From assembly GCA_003567075.1 (NCBI GenBank), contig PXAU01000013.1, positions 1-6,088 on the forward strand: 6,088 nucleotides of DNA. The letters are read 5' to 3'. Positions 1-6,033 of the stretch are shown in pieces. Under the pieces are notes generated by a model. It saw nothing but the letters and a program-made list of their open reading frames with translations, ran no database searches and had not been told where the DNA came from. The translations under genes were made by a program, and so were the position numbers. The DNA is from Trueperaceae bacterium. Its GTDB lineage: Bacteria; Deinococcota; Deinococci; Deinococcales; Trueperaceae. Each line of letters begins with the position of its first letter. The first letter of the stretch is position 1.

Positions 1-1
1 C

Positions 2-70
2 GTCCTCTACGCCGTCACGCGGCCGCGCGACGTCTGCATCAACGAAGTCCAGATCGTACCGGGGCAATAG
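2..70 (+). CDS. C-terminal end of a short-chain dehydrogenase/reductase (partial)
   Basis: Only the last 22 codons and the TAG stop lie in the window; the rest is upstream. The readable tail contains VLYAVTRPRDVCINEV followed by QIVPGQ. This matches the C-terminal pattern of classical SDR oxidoreductases of the YdfG / NADP-dependent 3-hydroxy acid dehydrogenase type, where a last helix ('AVLYALTRP') is followed by a short strand ('vnINEi.i.Pt.q'). Such enzymes are cytosolic, bind NAD(P)H in a Rossmann fold and reduce small hydroxy-acid or carbonyl substrates. The catalytic Tyr-x-x-x-Lys and the glycine-rich nucleotide site are outside the window, so the substrate cannot be judged. The gene converges on the minus-strand membrane protein gene. 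The 157-bp gap between them holds only a weak 5-bp GC stem just after the stop (73-87). Confidence 0.7.
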   Translation, partial: VLYAVTRPRDVCINEVQIVPGQ

Positions 71-227
71 CCCCGCCGGGAGGGCGGTCCTGCACGCGCG
101 GCGTCGACGTTCGCGTGTGGTCGGTGCAGCCACCACCTCCCACTCGTCCCGGTACGCATCGTCGGGGAGCGCGGGCCTTCGTGTCGGCGGGACGAACGCC
201 GTTCGCGCTGCTCCTCCGGGACGACCG

Positions 228-614
228 TCAAGCCGCTGGAGGCTCGCTGCGCGCGCGACGGGCGCGGACGAACGAGGAGACGGCAGCAGCGACGAAAACG
301 GCGCTCAGCACCGCGGTCAATGCCTGCGCCGCCGCCGCCCACGGGCGCTCCACCACCGCGCCGCCGAGCAACTCGAAGAAGGCGGGGACCCCCTGCAGCG
401 ATCCGAGGAACCCGAGCAGCGCAACGGCCGCCGCGGCGTGCATGGCGTGCCGACGCGCCCCGGGACGCGCCGTCGCCACAAGGCCGAGGGCAGCCAGGAT
501 CGCGCCCAAGACCGATGGGACGAGCGCGGTCACGCTCGCCGCGCCGGAGCCGAGGTAGGCGACGACGCCGATGATGACGAGGGCAAGGCCGATCCATAGG
601 GCGAGCTTGTGCAC
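228..614 (-). CDS. Small four-helix integral membrane protein, function unknown
   Basis: I do not recognise a named family. The 128-residue product starts at a GTG (614-612) because a GGAG Shine-Dalgarno (624-621) lies 6 nt upstream. The frame is open further upstream, but any earlier start would run through the tRNA gene, so it was rejected. Four hydrophobic segments are visible at about residues 3-23, 28-49, 57-75 and 92-116. Short basic or polar turns separate them (RPGARRH at 50-56), and the C-terminal tail is basic (RARRARSEPPAA). The positive charges at residues 50-56 and after helix 4 suggest these parts are cytoplasmic. The protein has no cysteine, no soluble domain and no catalytic motif. 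The gene begins 21 bp after the 3' end of a tRNA gene on the same strand and has no obvious promoter of its own, so co-transcription with the tRNA is likely. It could be a small structural or stress-related envelope protein; that is a guess. Confidence 0.72.
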   Translation of the reverse strand: MHKLALWIGLALVIIGVVAYLGSGAASVTALVPSVLGAILAALGLVATARPGARRHAMHAAAAVALLGFLGSLQGVPAFFELLGGAVVERPWAAAAQALTAVLSAVFVAAAVSSFVRARRARSEPPAA

Positions 615-620
615 GCGTGT

Positions 621-624
621 CTCC
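621..624 (-). promoter_or_regulatory. Shine-Dalgarno site that fixes the GTG start of the membrane protein
   Basis: On the minus strand the sequence reads TTGGAGACACGC then GTG. GGAG is 6 nt from the GTG. This decides the start over upstream in-frame codons that lie in the tRNA gene. Confidence 0.6.
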
Positions 625-635
625 AATCGAATGCT

Positions 636-712
636 TGGTGGGCCCTGCGGGGCTCGAACCCGCGACCGAGCGATTATGAGTCGCCTGCTCTGACCGACTG
701 AGCTAAGGGCCC
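636..712 (-). tRNA. tRNA with CAU anticodon, probably tRNA-Ile2 (read as AUA after lysidine modification)
   Basis: A complete 77-nt cloverleaf can be drawn on the minus strand. The 7-bp acceptor stem is GGGCCCT/AGGGCCC, the D stem is GCTC/GAGC, and the anticodon stem is GGCGA/TCGCT around the loop CTCATAA. The variable loop has 5 nt, and the T arm is GCGGG/CCCGC around TTCGAAC. A73 is followed by an encoded CCA (638-636). The anticodon CAT is at 678-676. CAU occurs in initiator Met, elongator Met and Ile2 tRNAs. The fully paired first base pair (G1-C72) argues against initiator tRNA. The anticodon arm GGCGACTCATAATCGCT and the TTAGCTCAG start are, as I recall them, those of E. coli tRNA-Ile2, which favours Ile2, whose C34 is converted to lysidine by TilS. 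Elongator tRNA-Met remains possible. Confidence 0.93.
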
Positions 713-726
713 ACGCAGCCATCACC

Positions 727-732
727 ATCGTA
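727..732 (-). promoter_or_regulatory. Possible -10 element of the tRNA promoter
   Basis: On the minus strand TACGAT (732-727) lies 14 nt upstream of the mature tRNA 5' end. Transcription would start near 720 and leave a leader of about 8 nt for RNase P to remove. It matches four of six positions of TATAAT in an otherwise GC-rich stretch. No clear TTGACA-like -35 is seen at 16-18 nt; the nearest candidate is a weak CTGCCA/TGCCAC. This is sequence resemblance only. Confidence 0.35.
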
Positions 733-876
733 GCAGCGGCCGGCGGATGCGTGGCAGCGAGCCGTGCGCGCGACCGCCGTCCGAGTGAACTCCACACGCT
801 CCCGATCGATCCGTGCAGACGGTTGCCGACCCGATGACGTAGGATGCTTCGACCAATCCGACCCAGTCTCGGATCC

Positions 877-884
877 AAGGAGGT
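877..884 (+). promoter_or_regulatory. Perfect Shine-Dalgarno AAGGAGGT of the binding-protein gene
   Basis: AAGGAGGT is fully complementary to the consensus 16S anti-SD and is 6 nt from the ATG at 891. It is the strongest ribosome site in the window; the hydrolase has GGAG, DppC has GAGGG and DppB has none visible. This fits the need for many more binding-protein copies than permeases, and it fixes the start codon. Confidence 0.8.
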
Positions 885-890
885 CCAACC

Positions 891-2408
891 ATGCGTACCT
901 GGCTACTCGTCACGCTCCTCGTGATCTGCGGGGCCGTCCTCGCACAACCTCAGTCTGGCGGGGTCCTGCGCGTCGGCATGCAGACCGATCCCGTCGGGCT
1001 CGATCCGCATCTCACCAACGCCACGGCCAGTCGCAACATGCTCGAGAACACGTATGAGACACTGGTCGCGTTCAACAGCGCGATCGAGATCGTCCCGGGC
1101 CTCGCCGAGTCATGGGAGACCTCGGACGACCTGCTGCAGTGGACGTTCTACCTGCGCGACGCGCTTTGGCACGACGGCACCCCGGTCACGGCCTCCGACG
1201 TCAAGTTCTCCATCGAGCGCATCAAGGACCCCGACGTCGCCTCGCCACGCTCGAGCAATTTCGCGACGGTCGAGCAGATCGACGTCATCGACGACCGGAC
1301 GGTCGTGTTCACGCTGTCGCAACCCTTCACACCGCTGCTCTCGTTCTTCGCCAGCAGCCTCAACGTGATCGTGCCGCAGCACGTGGTCGAGGAGCACGGC
1401 GATCTGCAGAACGTGGTCGTGGGCAGCGGCCCGTTCCGCTTCGTGGAGTACCTCCCGCAGACACGGCTCGTACTCGAGCGCTTCGACGACTACTGGGGCG
1501 TCGACGGCGACGGGAACTCCCTGCCGTACCTGGATGGGATCACCTTCACGTTCTACCCGGATGCCACCGCGCGTTCGACCGCGATCCAGACCGGTAACGT
1601 CGATTGGATCGAGTACGTCGCCTCCGTCGACGTCTCGCCGCTGGAGGCCGATCCCAACGTGGTGGTCGTCGGTGGACCGACGGCGAACTACCGTGCCGTG
1701 CAGTTCAACCACGAGCGGCCGCCGTTCGACGACTATCGGGTGCGGCAGGCGTTCGCGTACGCGATCGACAAGCAGATGATCGTCGACCTCGCGCTGTTCG
1801 GCGTCGACGGCGTCGTAGCAACGGGCGCGACCGTCCCACCCGGCAACTTCTACGCGGTCGAGTCACCGTACAACGTCCGCGATGTCGAGAAGGCGCGCGA
1901 ACTGCTGGCCGAGGCCGGCTTCCCCGACGGGTTCGAGTTCGAGTTCTACGTCACGAGCACCTACAGCTTCCTGCGCGATCCGGCAGAGGTGGTGCAGTCG
2001 AACCTTGCCGACATCGGCGTGACCGCCAACATCAAGTTGGAGGATTGGTCGATCTACCTGCCAAACTACTTGGCCGGGGAGTTCACGGTCATCCTCACCG
2101 GATCCTCGGGCCAGGCCGATCCCGACGCCTTCCTCCACACGCCGTTCTACAGCACGTCGAGCGGGAACTGGATCAGTTTCGCCGACGAGCGCGTCGACGA
2201 GTTGCTCGACGCCGGACGTCTCGAACCGGATCCCAGCGTCCGACGCGAGATCTATCGCGAGGCGCAGGAGCGCATCCTCCATGTCTCACCTATGGTGTTC
2301 CTGTTCCACTCGGCGCAGTACTCGGCGAACAGGCCGAACGTGCAGGGATACGAGTTCTACCCCAACGGCAGCTACCTCGGCTTCCGAACCACCTGGCTCG
2401 ACAACTGA
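891..2408 (+). CDS. ABC transporter solute-binding protein, family 5 (peptide/nickel/opine type)
   Basis: This 505-residue protein would capture the substrate in the periplasm and deliver it to the DppB/DppC-type permeases encoded downstream. A signal peptide covers residues 1-18: basic start, hydrophobic LLVTLLVI core, and a likely cut after AVLA before QPQSGG. Cys13 is not in a lipobox (the residue before it is Ile), so this looks like a soluble periplasmic protein, not a lipoprotein. Mature-protein hallmarks of SBP_bac_5 follow in order: GGVLRVGMQTDPVGLDPH (23-40), YETLV (55-59), LAESWE (71-76), LRDALWHDGTPVTASDVKFS (88-107), VGSGPFRF (177-184), and the late signature FDDYRVRQAFAYAIDKQMIV (279-298). 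The length is normal for the family. The start is set by the AAGGAGGT at 877-884. Family 5 proteins bind di- and oligopeptides, nickel, opines, sugars or glutathione, and sequence alone does not tell which. A GC palindrome follows the gene, and a truncated paralogue lies after the permeases (to 6033). Confidence 0.93.
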   Translation: MRTWLLVTLLVICGAVLAQPQSGGVLRVGMQTDPVGLDPHLTNATASRNMLENTYETLVAFNSAIEIVPGLAESWETSDDLLQWTFYLRDALWHDGTPVTASDVKFSIERIKDPDVASPRSSNFATVEQIDVIDDRTVVFTLSQPFTPLLSFFASSLNVIVPQHVVEEHGDLQNVVVGSGPFRFVEYLPQTRLVLERFDDYWGVDGDGNSLPYLDGITFTFYPDATARSTAIQTGNVDWIEYVASVDVSPLEADPNVVVVGGPTANYRAVQFNHERPPFDDYRVRQAFAYAIDKQMIVDLALFGVDGVVATGATVPPGNFYAVESPYNVRDVEKARELLAEAGFPDGFEFEFYVTSTYSFLRDPAEVVQSNLADIGVTANIKLEDWSIYLPNYLAGEFTVILTGSSGQADPDAFLHTPFYSTSSGNWISFADERVDELLDAGRLEPDPSVRREIYREAQERILHVSPMVFLFHSAQYSANRPNVQGYEFYPNGSYLGFRTTWLDN

Positions 2409-2430
2409 GCGTCGATCGACGTCAGCACTA

Positions 2431-2464
2431 CCGACGCTCCCGGCCACGTGGCCGGGAGCGTCGG
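2431..2464 (+). terminator. 34-bp perfect inverted repeat after the binding-protein gene (terminator or mRNA-stabilising hairpin)
   Basis: The arm CCGACGCTCCCGGCC is followed by ACGT and then the exact reverse complement, giving 15 paired bases and a 4-nt loop that is itself palindromic. It begins 22 nt after the stop of the binding-protein gene. No T-run follows (the next bases are CGTGCGCCCC), so it is not a classical intrinsic terminator. GC-rich bacteria often terminate at such hairpins. In binding-protein operons a hairpin here commonly gives partial termination or protects the upstream mRNA from 3' decay, raising binding protein over permease. A short extra palindrome GTCGATCGAC lies at 2411-2420. 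Confidence 0.7.
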
Positions 2465-2514
2465 CGTGCGCCCCCGGAGCGCGGTGAACCACCGCTGGCA
2501 GATCGGAGACCGGC

Positions 2515-3729
2515 ATGCCACCGACCCCAACGCACCCTTTGGCAACACCCATCGATGCTGGAGAGTACCGCGAGCGACGCGAGCGTCTCATGGCCCATCC
2601 TTCCGCCGCGGACGTGGAGGCGAGCGTGTGGTGGGGCAGCCATCGGGTGTTCTACCTCTCGGGCTTTGCCTTCCTACCAACCGAACGCCCTCTTGCCTTG
2701 CTGATCACGAGAGACGACACCAGCACCCTGTTCGTGCCGCGCCTGGAACGTGAGCATGCCGAGGCGTACGCGCATGTGGATCGCGTGTCGACGTACCCCG
2801 AGTACCCTGACTTCAGGCACCCCATGCACCACCTGGCCGACCTCATGCGTGACCTTGGAGTCGAACGGAGCTTCGGTGGCGACGGCGACGGCTACCCGAA
2901 GACCATGGGGTATGGCGGCCCTCCCCTCTCGGAGGCCAGTGGCGCGACCTACACGGCGCTCGAGGACACCGTCGAGTCGATGATGCAGGTGAAGAGCCCA
3001 GCGGAGATCACGCTGGTGCGGGAGTCCGCACACTGGGCAGGGCGCGCGCAGCGCCTGCTTCAGGAACGCACGCGCGAAGGGCGGCGCGAGACCGAGGTCG
3101 AGGTGGAGGTCGAGGCAACGGCAACCGCGGAACTCCTCGACGCATACGGCGACGCCTACCGCCCAATGGCCTGGGGACGCAACGGCCCGCATGCGTACTA
3201 CCGCGGCCAGATCGGTTCGCACAGCGCCTTGCCGCACTCCCTCAACGTGAACGCGACGTTCCATGCGGGGGACACGCTCGTGAACACGGCGAAGTGCCCG
3301 ATGTTCGGTTACATGAGCGAACTCGAGCGAACGATGTTCCTGGGTGAGCCAAGCGTGGAGCAACGGCACTTCTTCGATCACATGCGCACCCTGCAGGACC
3401 TGGCGATCGATGGCTGCCGGGCTGGTCGTCCGTGCAGCAGCGTCGACGCCGCCGTGCGTGCGTATGTTGCCGAGCACGGCTTGACGCCGCTCTGGCGTCA
3501 CCACACGGGGCACAACATCGGCATCCGGTACCACGAAGGACCGTTCCTCGACGTCGGCGATCACACCTTGATGGAGCCGGGCATGCTGTTCACGGTCGAG
3601 CCAGGATTGTACGTCGAGGGGCTCGGCGGGTTCCGGCACTCCGACACGATCGTGGTGACGTCGGGGGAACCCGAGTTCCTGACCTCGTACCCTCGCGACA
3701 TCGAGCGCCTGACCATTCCCTTGGCGTAA
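2515..3729 (+). CDS. M24-fold ('pita-bread') hydrolase, creatinase-like, with altered metal site
   Basis: This 404-residue protein has no signal peptide and is probably cytosolic. Residues ~15-150 form the creatinase/prolidase N-terminal domain (GSHRVFYLSGFAF at 41-53). Residues ~160-400 form the catalytic domain, beginning MQVKSPAEITLVRESA (157-172). Conserved residues are His241 (ALPH), His333 (TGHNIG), His340 (HEGP) and Glu362 (FTVEPG). Three of the five metal ligands of aminopeptidase P/prolidase are replaced: the first Asp by Thr258 (beside Asn257), the second Asp by Glu269 (SELERT), and the last Glu by Ser376 (GFRHSDT). The FGYMSELERTMFLG stretch and the 404-residue length resemble creatinase, a metal-independent amidinohydrolase of this fold that uses the equivalent of His241. 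The substrate may be a C-N bond in a guanidino, amide or ectoine-like compound, not a Xaa-Pro peptide; this is inference. Automated annotation would probably say 'Xaa-Pro peptidase'. The start has GGAG 6 nt upstream. It sits between binding protein and permeases, suggesting it processes the imported solute. Confidence 0.85.
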   Translation: MPPTPTHPLATPIDAGEYRERRERLMAHPSAADVEASVWWGSHRVFYLSGFAFLPTERPLALLITRDDTSTLFVPRLEREHAEAYAHVDRVSTYPEYPDFRHPMHHLADLMRDLGVERSFGGDGDGYPKTMGYGGPPLSEASGATYTALEDTVESMMQVKSPAEITLVRESAHWAGRAQRLLQERTREGRRETEVEVEVEATATAELLDAYGDAYRPMAWGRNGPHAYYRGQIGSHSALPHSLNVNATFHAGDTLVNTAKCPMFGYMSELERTMFLGEPSVEQRHFFDHMRTLQDLAIDGCRAGRPCSSVDAAVRAYVAEHGLTPLWRHHTGHNIGIRYHEGPFLDVGDHTLMEPGMLFTVEPGLYVEGLGGFRHSDTIVVTSGEPEFLTSYPRDIERLTIPLA

Positions 3730-3783
3730 CCCAGGCGTGCGAAGCCTCGTGCAACCGGGCCATGCCATGATGCTGCTCGAGCC

Positions 3784-4734
3784 ATGATCATCTTCCTGAG
3801 TCGCCGTCTGCTGATGACGATTCCCACGCTCTTCGGCGTGGCGTTGATCGTGTTCCTGCTGATGCGCGCCATTCCTGGTGACGTCGTGACCCAACTGATC
3901 GGCGTCGGCGAGGACGTGTCACCGGAGCGCATGGACGAACTGCGCCGGATCTTCGGTCTCGATCTCCCGGTGCACGTCCAGTTCTGGCAGTGGCTCACAG
4001 CGGCGCTGCAGGGGGACCTCGGTTCGTCGCTGAGGACCGGTCGCTCGATCGCGACCGACCTCATGCTCCGCTTCCCAGCCACGCTCCAGCTCAGCGCCAT
4101 GAGCCTCGGCATCGCGCTCATGCTCGCACTGCCGATCGGCATCGTCGCGGCGCGGTATCGGGGTCGTTGGCCCGACTACCTGGGCAGCGCGTTCGTACTC
4201 ATCGGGTTGTCCGTACCGGGTTTCTTCCTCGGGATCCTGCTGATCCTGCTCTTCTCGCTCCGCCTCGGTTGGTTACCGCCCGCGGGGTTCGTGCCGCTCT
4301 TCGAAGACCCGCTCGAGAGCACACGCAGGATGCTGCTCCCGTCGCTGTCGCTCGGGTTGATCCTCGCCGCGGCGACCACGCGCATCATGCGCTCGGCCAT
4401 GCTCGAGGTGATGGAGCGCGATTTCGTTCGCACCGCCCGCGCGAAAGGTCTTGCCGAGCGTGTCGTCACGATGCGGCACGCGCTCCGAAACGCCTTGATC
4501 CCGGTCGTAACCGTGGTCGGCCTGCAGTTTGGCTCGCTCCTCGGTGGCACCGTGATCATCGAACAGGTGTTCAGCATCCCCGGCGTCGGACGCTTTGCGC
4601 TCGAAGGCATCAACCTGCGTGACTATCCCGTCGTGCAGGGGGCAGTTCTGCTGATCTCAGCAGCGTTCGTGTTCGTCAACCTACTTGTCGACGTCCTTTA
4701 CGCGTTGATCGACCCGAGGGTGCGCTATGGCTGA
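3784..4734 (+). CDS. ABC transporter permease, DppB/OppB type
   Basis: This 316-residue inner-membrane permease forms half of the transmembrane channel for a family 5 binding protein. The N-terminus is typical of the DppB branch: a basic start and first helix (IIFLSRRLLMTIPTLFGVAL, 2-21), RAIPGDV (28-34), a linker with RRIFGLDLPVHVQFW (54-68), and GDLGSSLRTG (77-86). Further helices lie at about 103-123, 135-158, 184-199, 240-257 and 283-305. The ATPase-contact EAA loop is at about 208-240 (EVMERDFVRTARAKGL, then MRHALRNALIP), and VFSIPGVGRFALEGI at 262-276 is a family hallmark. The length is normal. ATG 3784 is the only start codon after the preceding in-frame stop (the hydrolase TAA at 3727). 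It has no clear Shine-Dalgarno and lies 54 nt after the hydrolase stop. The stop overlaps the next permease by 8 bp, so the two are co-translated. Confidence 0.95.
   Translation: MIIFLSRRLLMTIPTLFGVALIVFLLMRAIPGDVVTQLIGVGEDVSPERMDELRRIFGLDLPVHVQFWQWLTAALQGDLGSSLRTGRSIATDLMLRFPATLQLSAMSLGIALMLALPIGIVAARYRGRWPDYLGSAFVLIGLSVPGFFLGILLILLFSLRLGWLPPAGFVPLFEDPLESTRRMLLPSLSLGLILAAATTRIMRSAMLEVMERDFVRTARAKGLAERVVTMRHALRNALIPVVTVVGLQFGSLLGGTVIIEQVFSIPGVGRFALEGINLRDYPVVQGAVLLISAAFVFVNLLVDVLYALIDPRVRYG
4716..4720 (+). promoter_or_regulatory. Shine-Dalgarno inside the DppB-type gene for the DppC-type gene
   Basis: GAGGG at 4716-4720 is 6 nt from ATG 4727 and lies within the last codons of the upstream permease. 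It supports this start and coupled translation across the 8-bp overlap. Confidence 0.55.
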
Positions 4735-5593
4735 GCGGCCTAAGACGGCCGGCGGGCGCAAGGCGAAGGCCATCCATCTGTTCCTGTTCCGCAGCGCAGG
4801 TGGCCTCGGCCTCGTCATGGTCCTGGCAGCCGTCTTCGGGTCGGTCTTCGCCCCGCTCCTGACGCCGCACGACGCGATCACCTTGAGTCCGCCGGATCGG
4901 CTGCAGGGTCCGAGCGCCGAGCATTGGCTCGGCACCGATCAGCTCGGACGCGACACGTTCACTCGCATCCTGCATGGTGGCCGCGTGTCGCTCGCCGTGG
5001 CCGGCGCGTCCGTGGCCGTCGCGCTGCTCATCGGAGGTGCCCTGGGCGTGCTCGCGGGGTACTACCGAGGCTGGCTCGACGTCCTGATCATGCGGACCAC
5101 CGACGTCCTGTTGTCGTTCCCGGCCATCCTGCTTGCCATCGCGCTCATTGCCTTCCTGGGCGCCGGCTTCTGGAATCTGGTGCTTGCGATCGGCGTCGTG
5201 TACATCGGACCGTTCGCGCGCGTTGCGCGGGCCGCAGTCTTGACCGTACGCGAGGAGTTGTACGTCGAGGCCGCCAAGGCTCTTGGCGGCCGCGACGCGC
5301 GCATCGTGTTCCTGGCGGTGCTACCGAGCGCAGCGGCGCCGCTCATTATCGAGGTCAGCCTGCGCCTCGCGTACGCCATCCTCTACGAGGCGTCGCTCTC
5401 GTTCCTGGGACTCGGCACGCAGCCGCCCACGCCGTCGTGGGGCATGATGGTGGCCGACGCACGTCGCTACCTGGCCCTCGCGCCTTGGGCCACCATTGCG
5501 CCTGGACTCGCGATCATGGTCGTGGTACTGGGCTTCAACTTGCTAGGTGACGGGTTACGCGACGCGCTCGATCCGCGCCTCAAGACGCGCTGA
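4727..5593 (+). CDS. ABC transporter permease, DppC/OppC type
   Basis: This 288-residue protein is the second inner-membrane subunit, pairing with the DppB-type protein. It has a basic cytoplasmic N-terminus (RPKTAGGRKAKA), a first helix at about 25-45 (GGLGLVMVLAAVFGSVFAPL), and then the DppC-branch motif HWLGTDQLGRDTFTRILHGG (66-85). Helices follow at about 88-112, 128-147, 150-168, 203-222 and 256-274. The EAA loop is at about 176-205 (EELYVEAAKALGGRDARIVF, then VLPSAAAPLI). EASLSFLGLG and PPTPSWGMM (221-241), and the end LLGDGLRDALDPRLK (272-286), are family hallmarks. The length is normal. It starts by overlapping the upstream stop and has GAGGG 6 nt before the ATG. In many such operons two ATPase genes (dppD, dppF) follow; here a broken binding-protein gene follows instead. 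Confidence 0.95.
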   Translation: MAERPKTAGGRKAKAIHLFLFRSAGGLGLVMVLAAVFGSVFAPLLTPHDAITLSPPDRLQGPSAEHWLGTDQLGRDTFTRILHGGRVSLAVAGASVAVALLIGGALGVLAGYYRGWLDVLIMRTTDVLLSFPAILLAIALIAFLGAGFWNLVLAIGVVYIGPFARVARAAVLTVREELYVEAAKALGGRDARIVFLAVLPSAAAPLIIEVSLRLAYAILYEASLSFLGLGTQPPTPSWGMMVADARRYLALAPWATIAPGLAIMVVVLGFNLLGDGLRDALDPRLKTR

Positions 5594-5600
5594 CGGGTTC

Positions 5601-6033
5601 TTCGACACGCTGCCTCTGGAGCCGCCGTACGGAAACGCGGTCAGTTACGAACGTCGAGGTCGAGGCCTTCGACGACGTGCGCGTGCGGCAGGCGTTCGCC
5701 AACGCCATCGACAAGCAAGCGATCGTCGACCTGGCCCTGTTCGGCACCGGCGGCGTCGCCGCCGAGAACACCCCCGTCCCAGGCGGCAACGTCTACGCCG
5801 TGGACTCGACCCCGTACGACGTCCGCGACGTCGAACGAGCGCGCGAACTGCTGTCCGAGGCCGGCCTCGAGGGCGGCTTCACCTTCGACCTCAACACCAC
5901 CAGCACGTACGACTTCCTGCGTGACCCGGCCGAGATCGTGCAGGCCAACCTGGCCGAGATCGGCATGCAGGGCTACGAACACTTCCCCAACACCAGCTAC
6001 GTCTCGCTGCGGAGCACCTGGTTGGATCGCTGA
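5601..6033 (+). pseudogene. Decayed paralogue of the family 5 binding protein (N-terminal half lost, internal deletion, frameshift)
   Basis: The piece from GTG 5677 to TGA 6031-6033 reads as 118 residues closely like the C-terminal part of the 891-2408 product. RVRQAFANAIDKQAIVDLAL matches its residues 283-302, and by hand count about 66 of 94 aligned residues agree up to LAEIG. The match then jumps from Gly376 straight to residue 484 (MQGYEHFPNTSYVSLRSTWL, against VQGYEFYPNGSYLGF...), so 107 codons are missing in frame at 5964/5965. Upstream, NVEVEAFDDVRVRQ aligns with residues 273-286. Before that the match shifts frame: GCG GTC AGT TAC (5637-5648) corresponds to AVQF, with one extra G at 5649. 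FDTLPLE from 5601 faintly recalls VDVSPLE (246-252). The first ~245 residues and the signal peptide are absent, and there is no ribosome site at 5677. The product could not fold as a two-lobed binding protein. The divergence shows an old paralogue, not a recent copy. Confidence 0.85.

Noticed and set aside
73..87. Weak hairpin after the dehydrogenase stop as its terminator
   Set aside because: The stem is only 5 bp (CCGCC/GGCGG) without a T-run. It could contribute to termination, but it is not supported enough to list.
193..205. CGAACG-C-CGTTCG dyad in the gap between the convergent genes as an operator or terminator
   Set aside because: The 6-bp arms have a single central base, which cannot form an RNA hairpin loop. 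There is no gene start nearby for an operator to control.
818..845. Possible promoter for the binding-protein gene (TAGGAT at 840-845)
   Set aside because: The hexamer matches only loosely, no -35 element lies at the right distance, and TTGCCG at 823 is only 11 nt away. A promoter must be in 713-876, but I cannot place it.
228..878. Long 216-residue minus-strand reading frame starting at ATG 878
   Set aside because: Its first 88 codons run through the tRNA gene and an intergenic region. The GTG at 614 has a GGAG site and begins the hydrophobic segment, so only 228-614 is coding.
903..935. Binding protein as a lipoprotein because of Cys13
   Set aside because: The residue before Cys13 is Ile, not Gly/Ala/Ser as a lipobox needs, and AVLA just after it makes a normal signal peptidase I site.
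1604..2704. 366-residue + strand frame overlapping the binding-protein and hydrolase genes
   Set aside because: It is out of frame with two recognisable genes, extremely Arg-rich and spans the palindrome. It is a shadow of the real genes.
2674..3894. 406-residue minus-strand open frame opposite the hydrolase
   Set aside because: It is Arg/His-rich, has no recognisable motif, and lies antisense to a clearly conserved M24-fold gene. Long antisense frames are common in GC-rich coding DNA.
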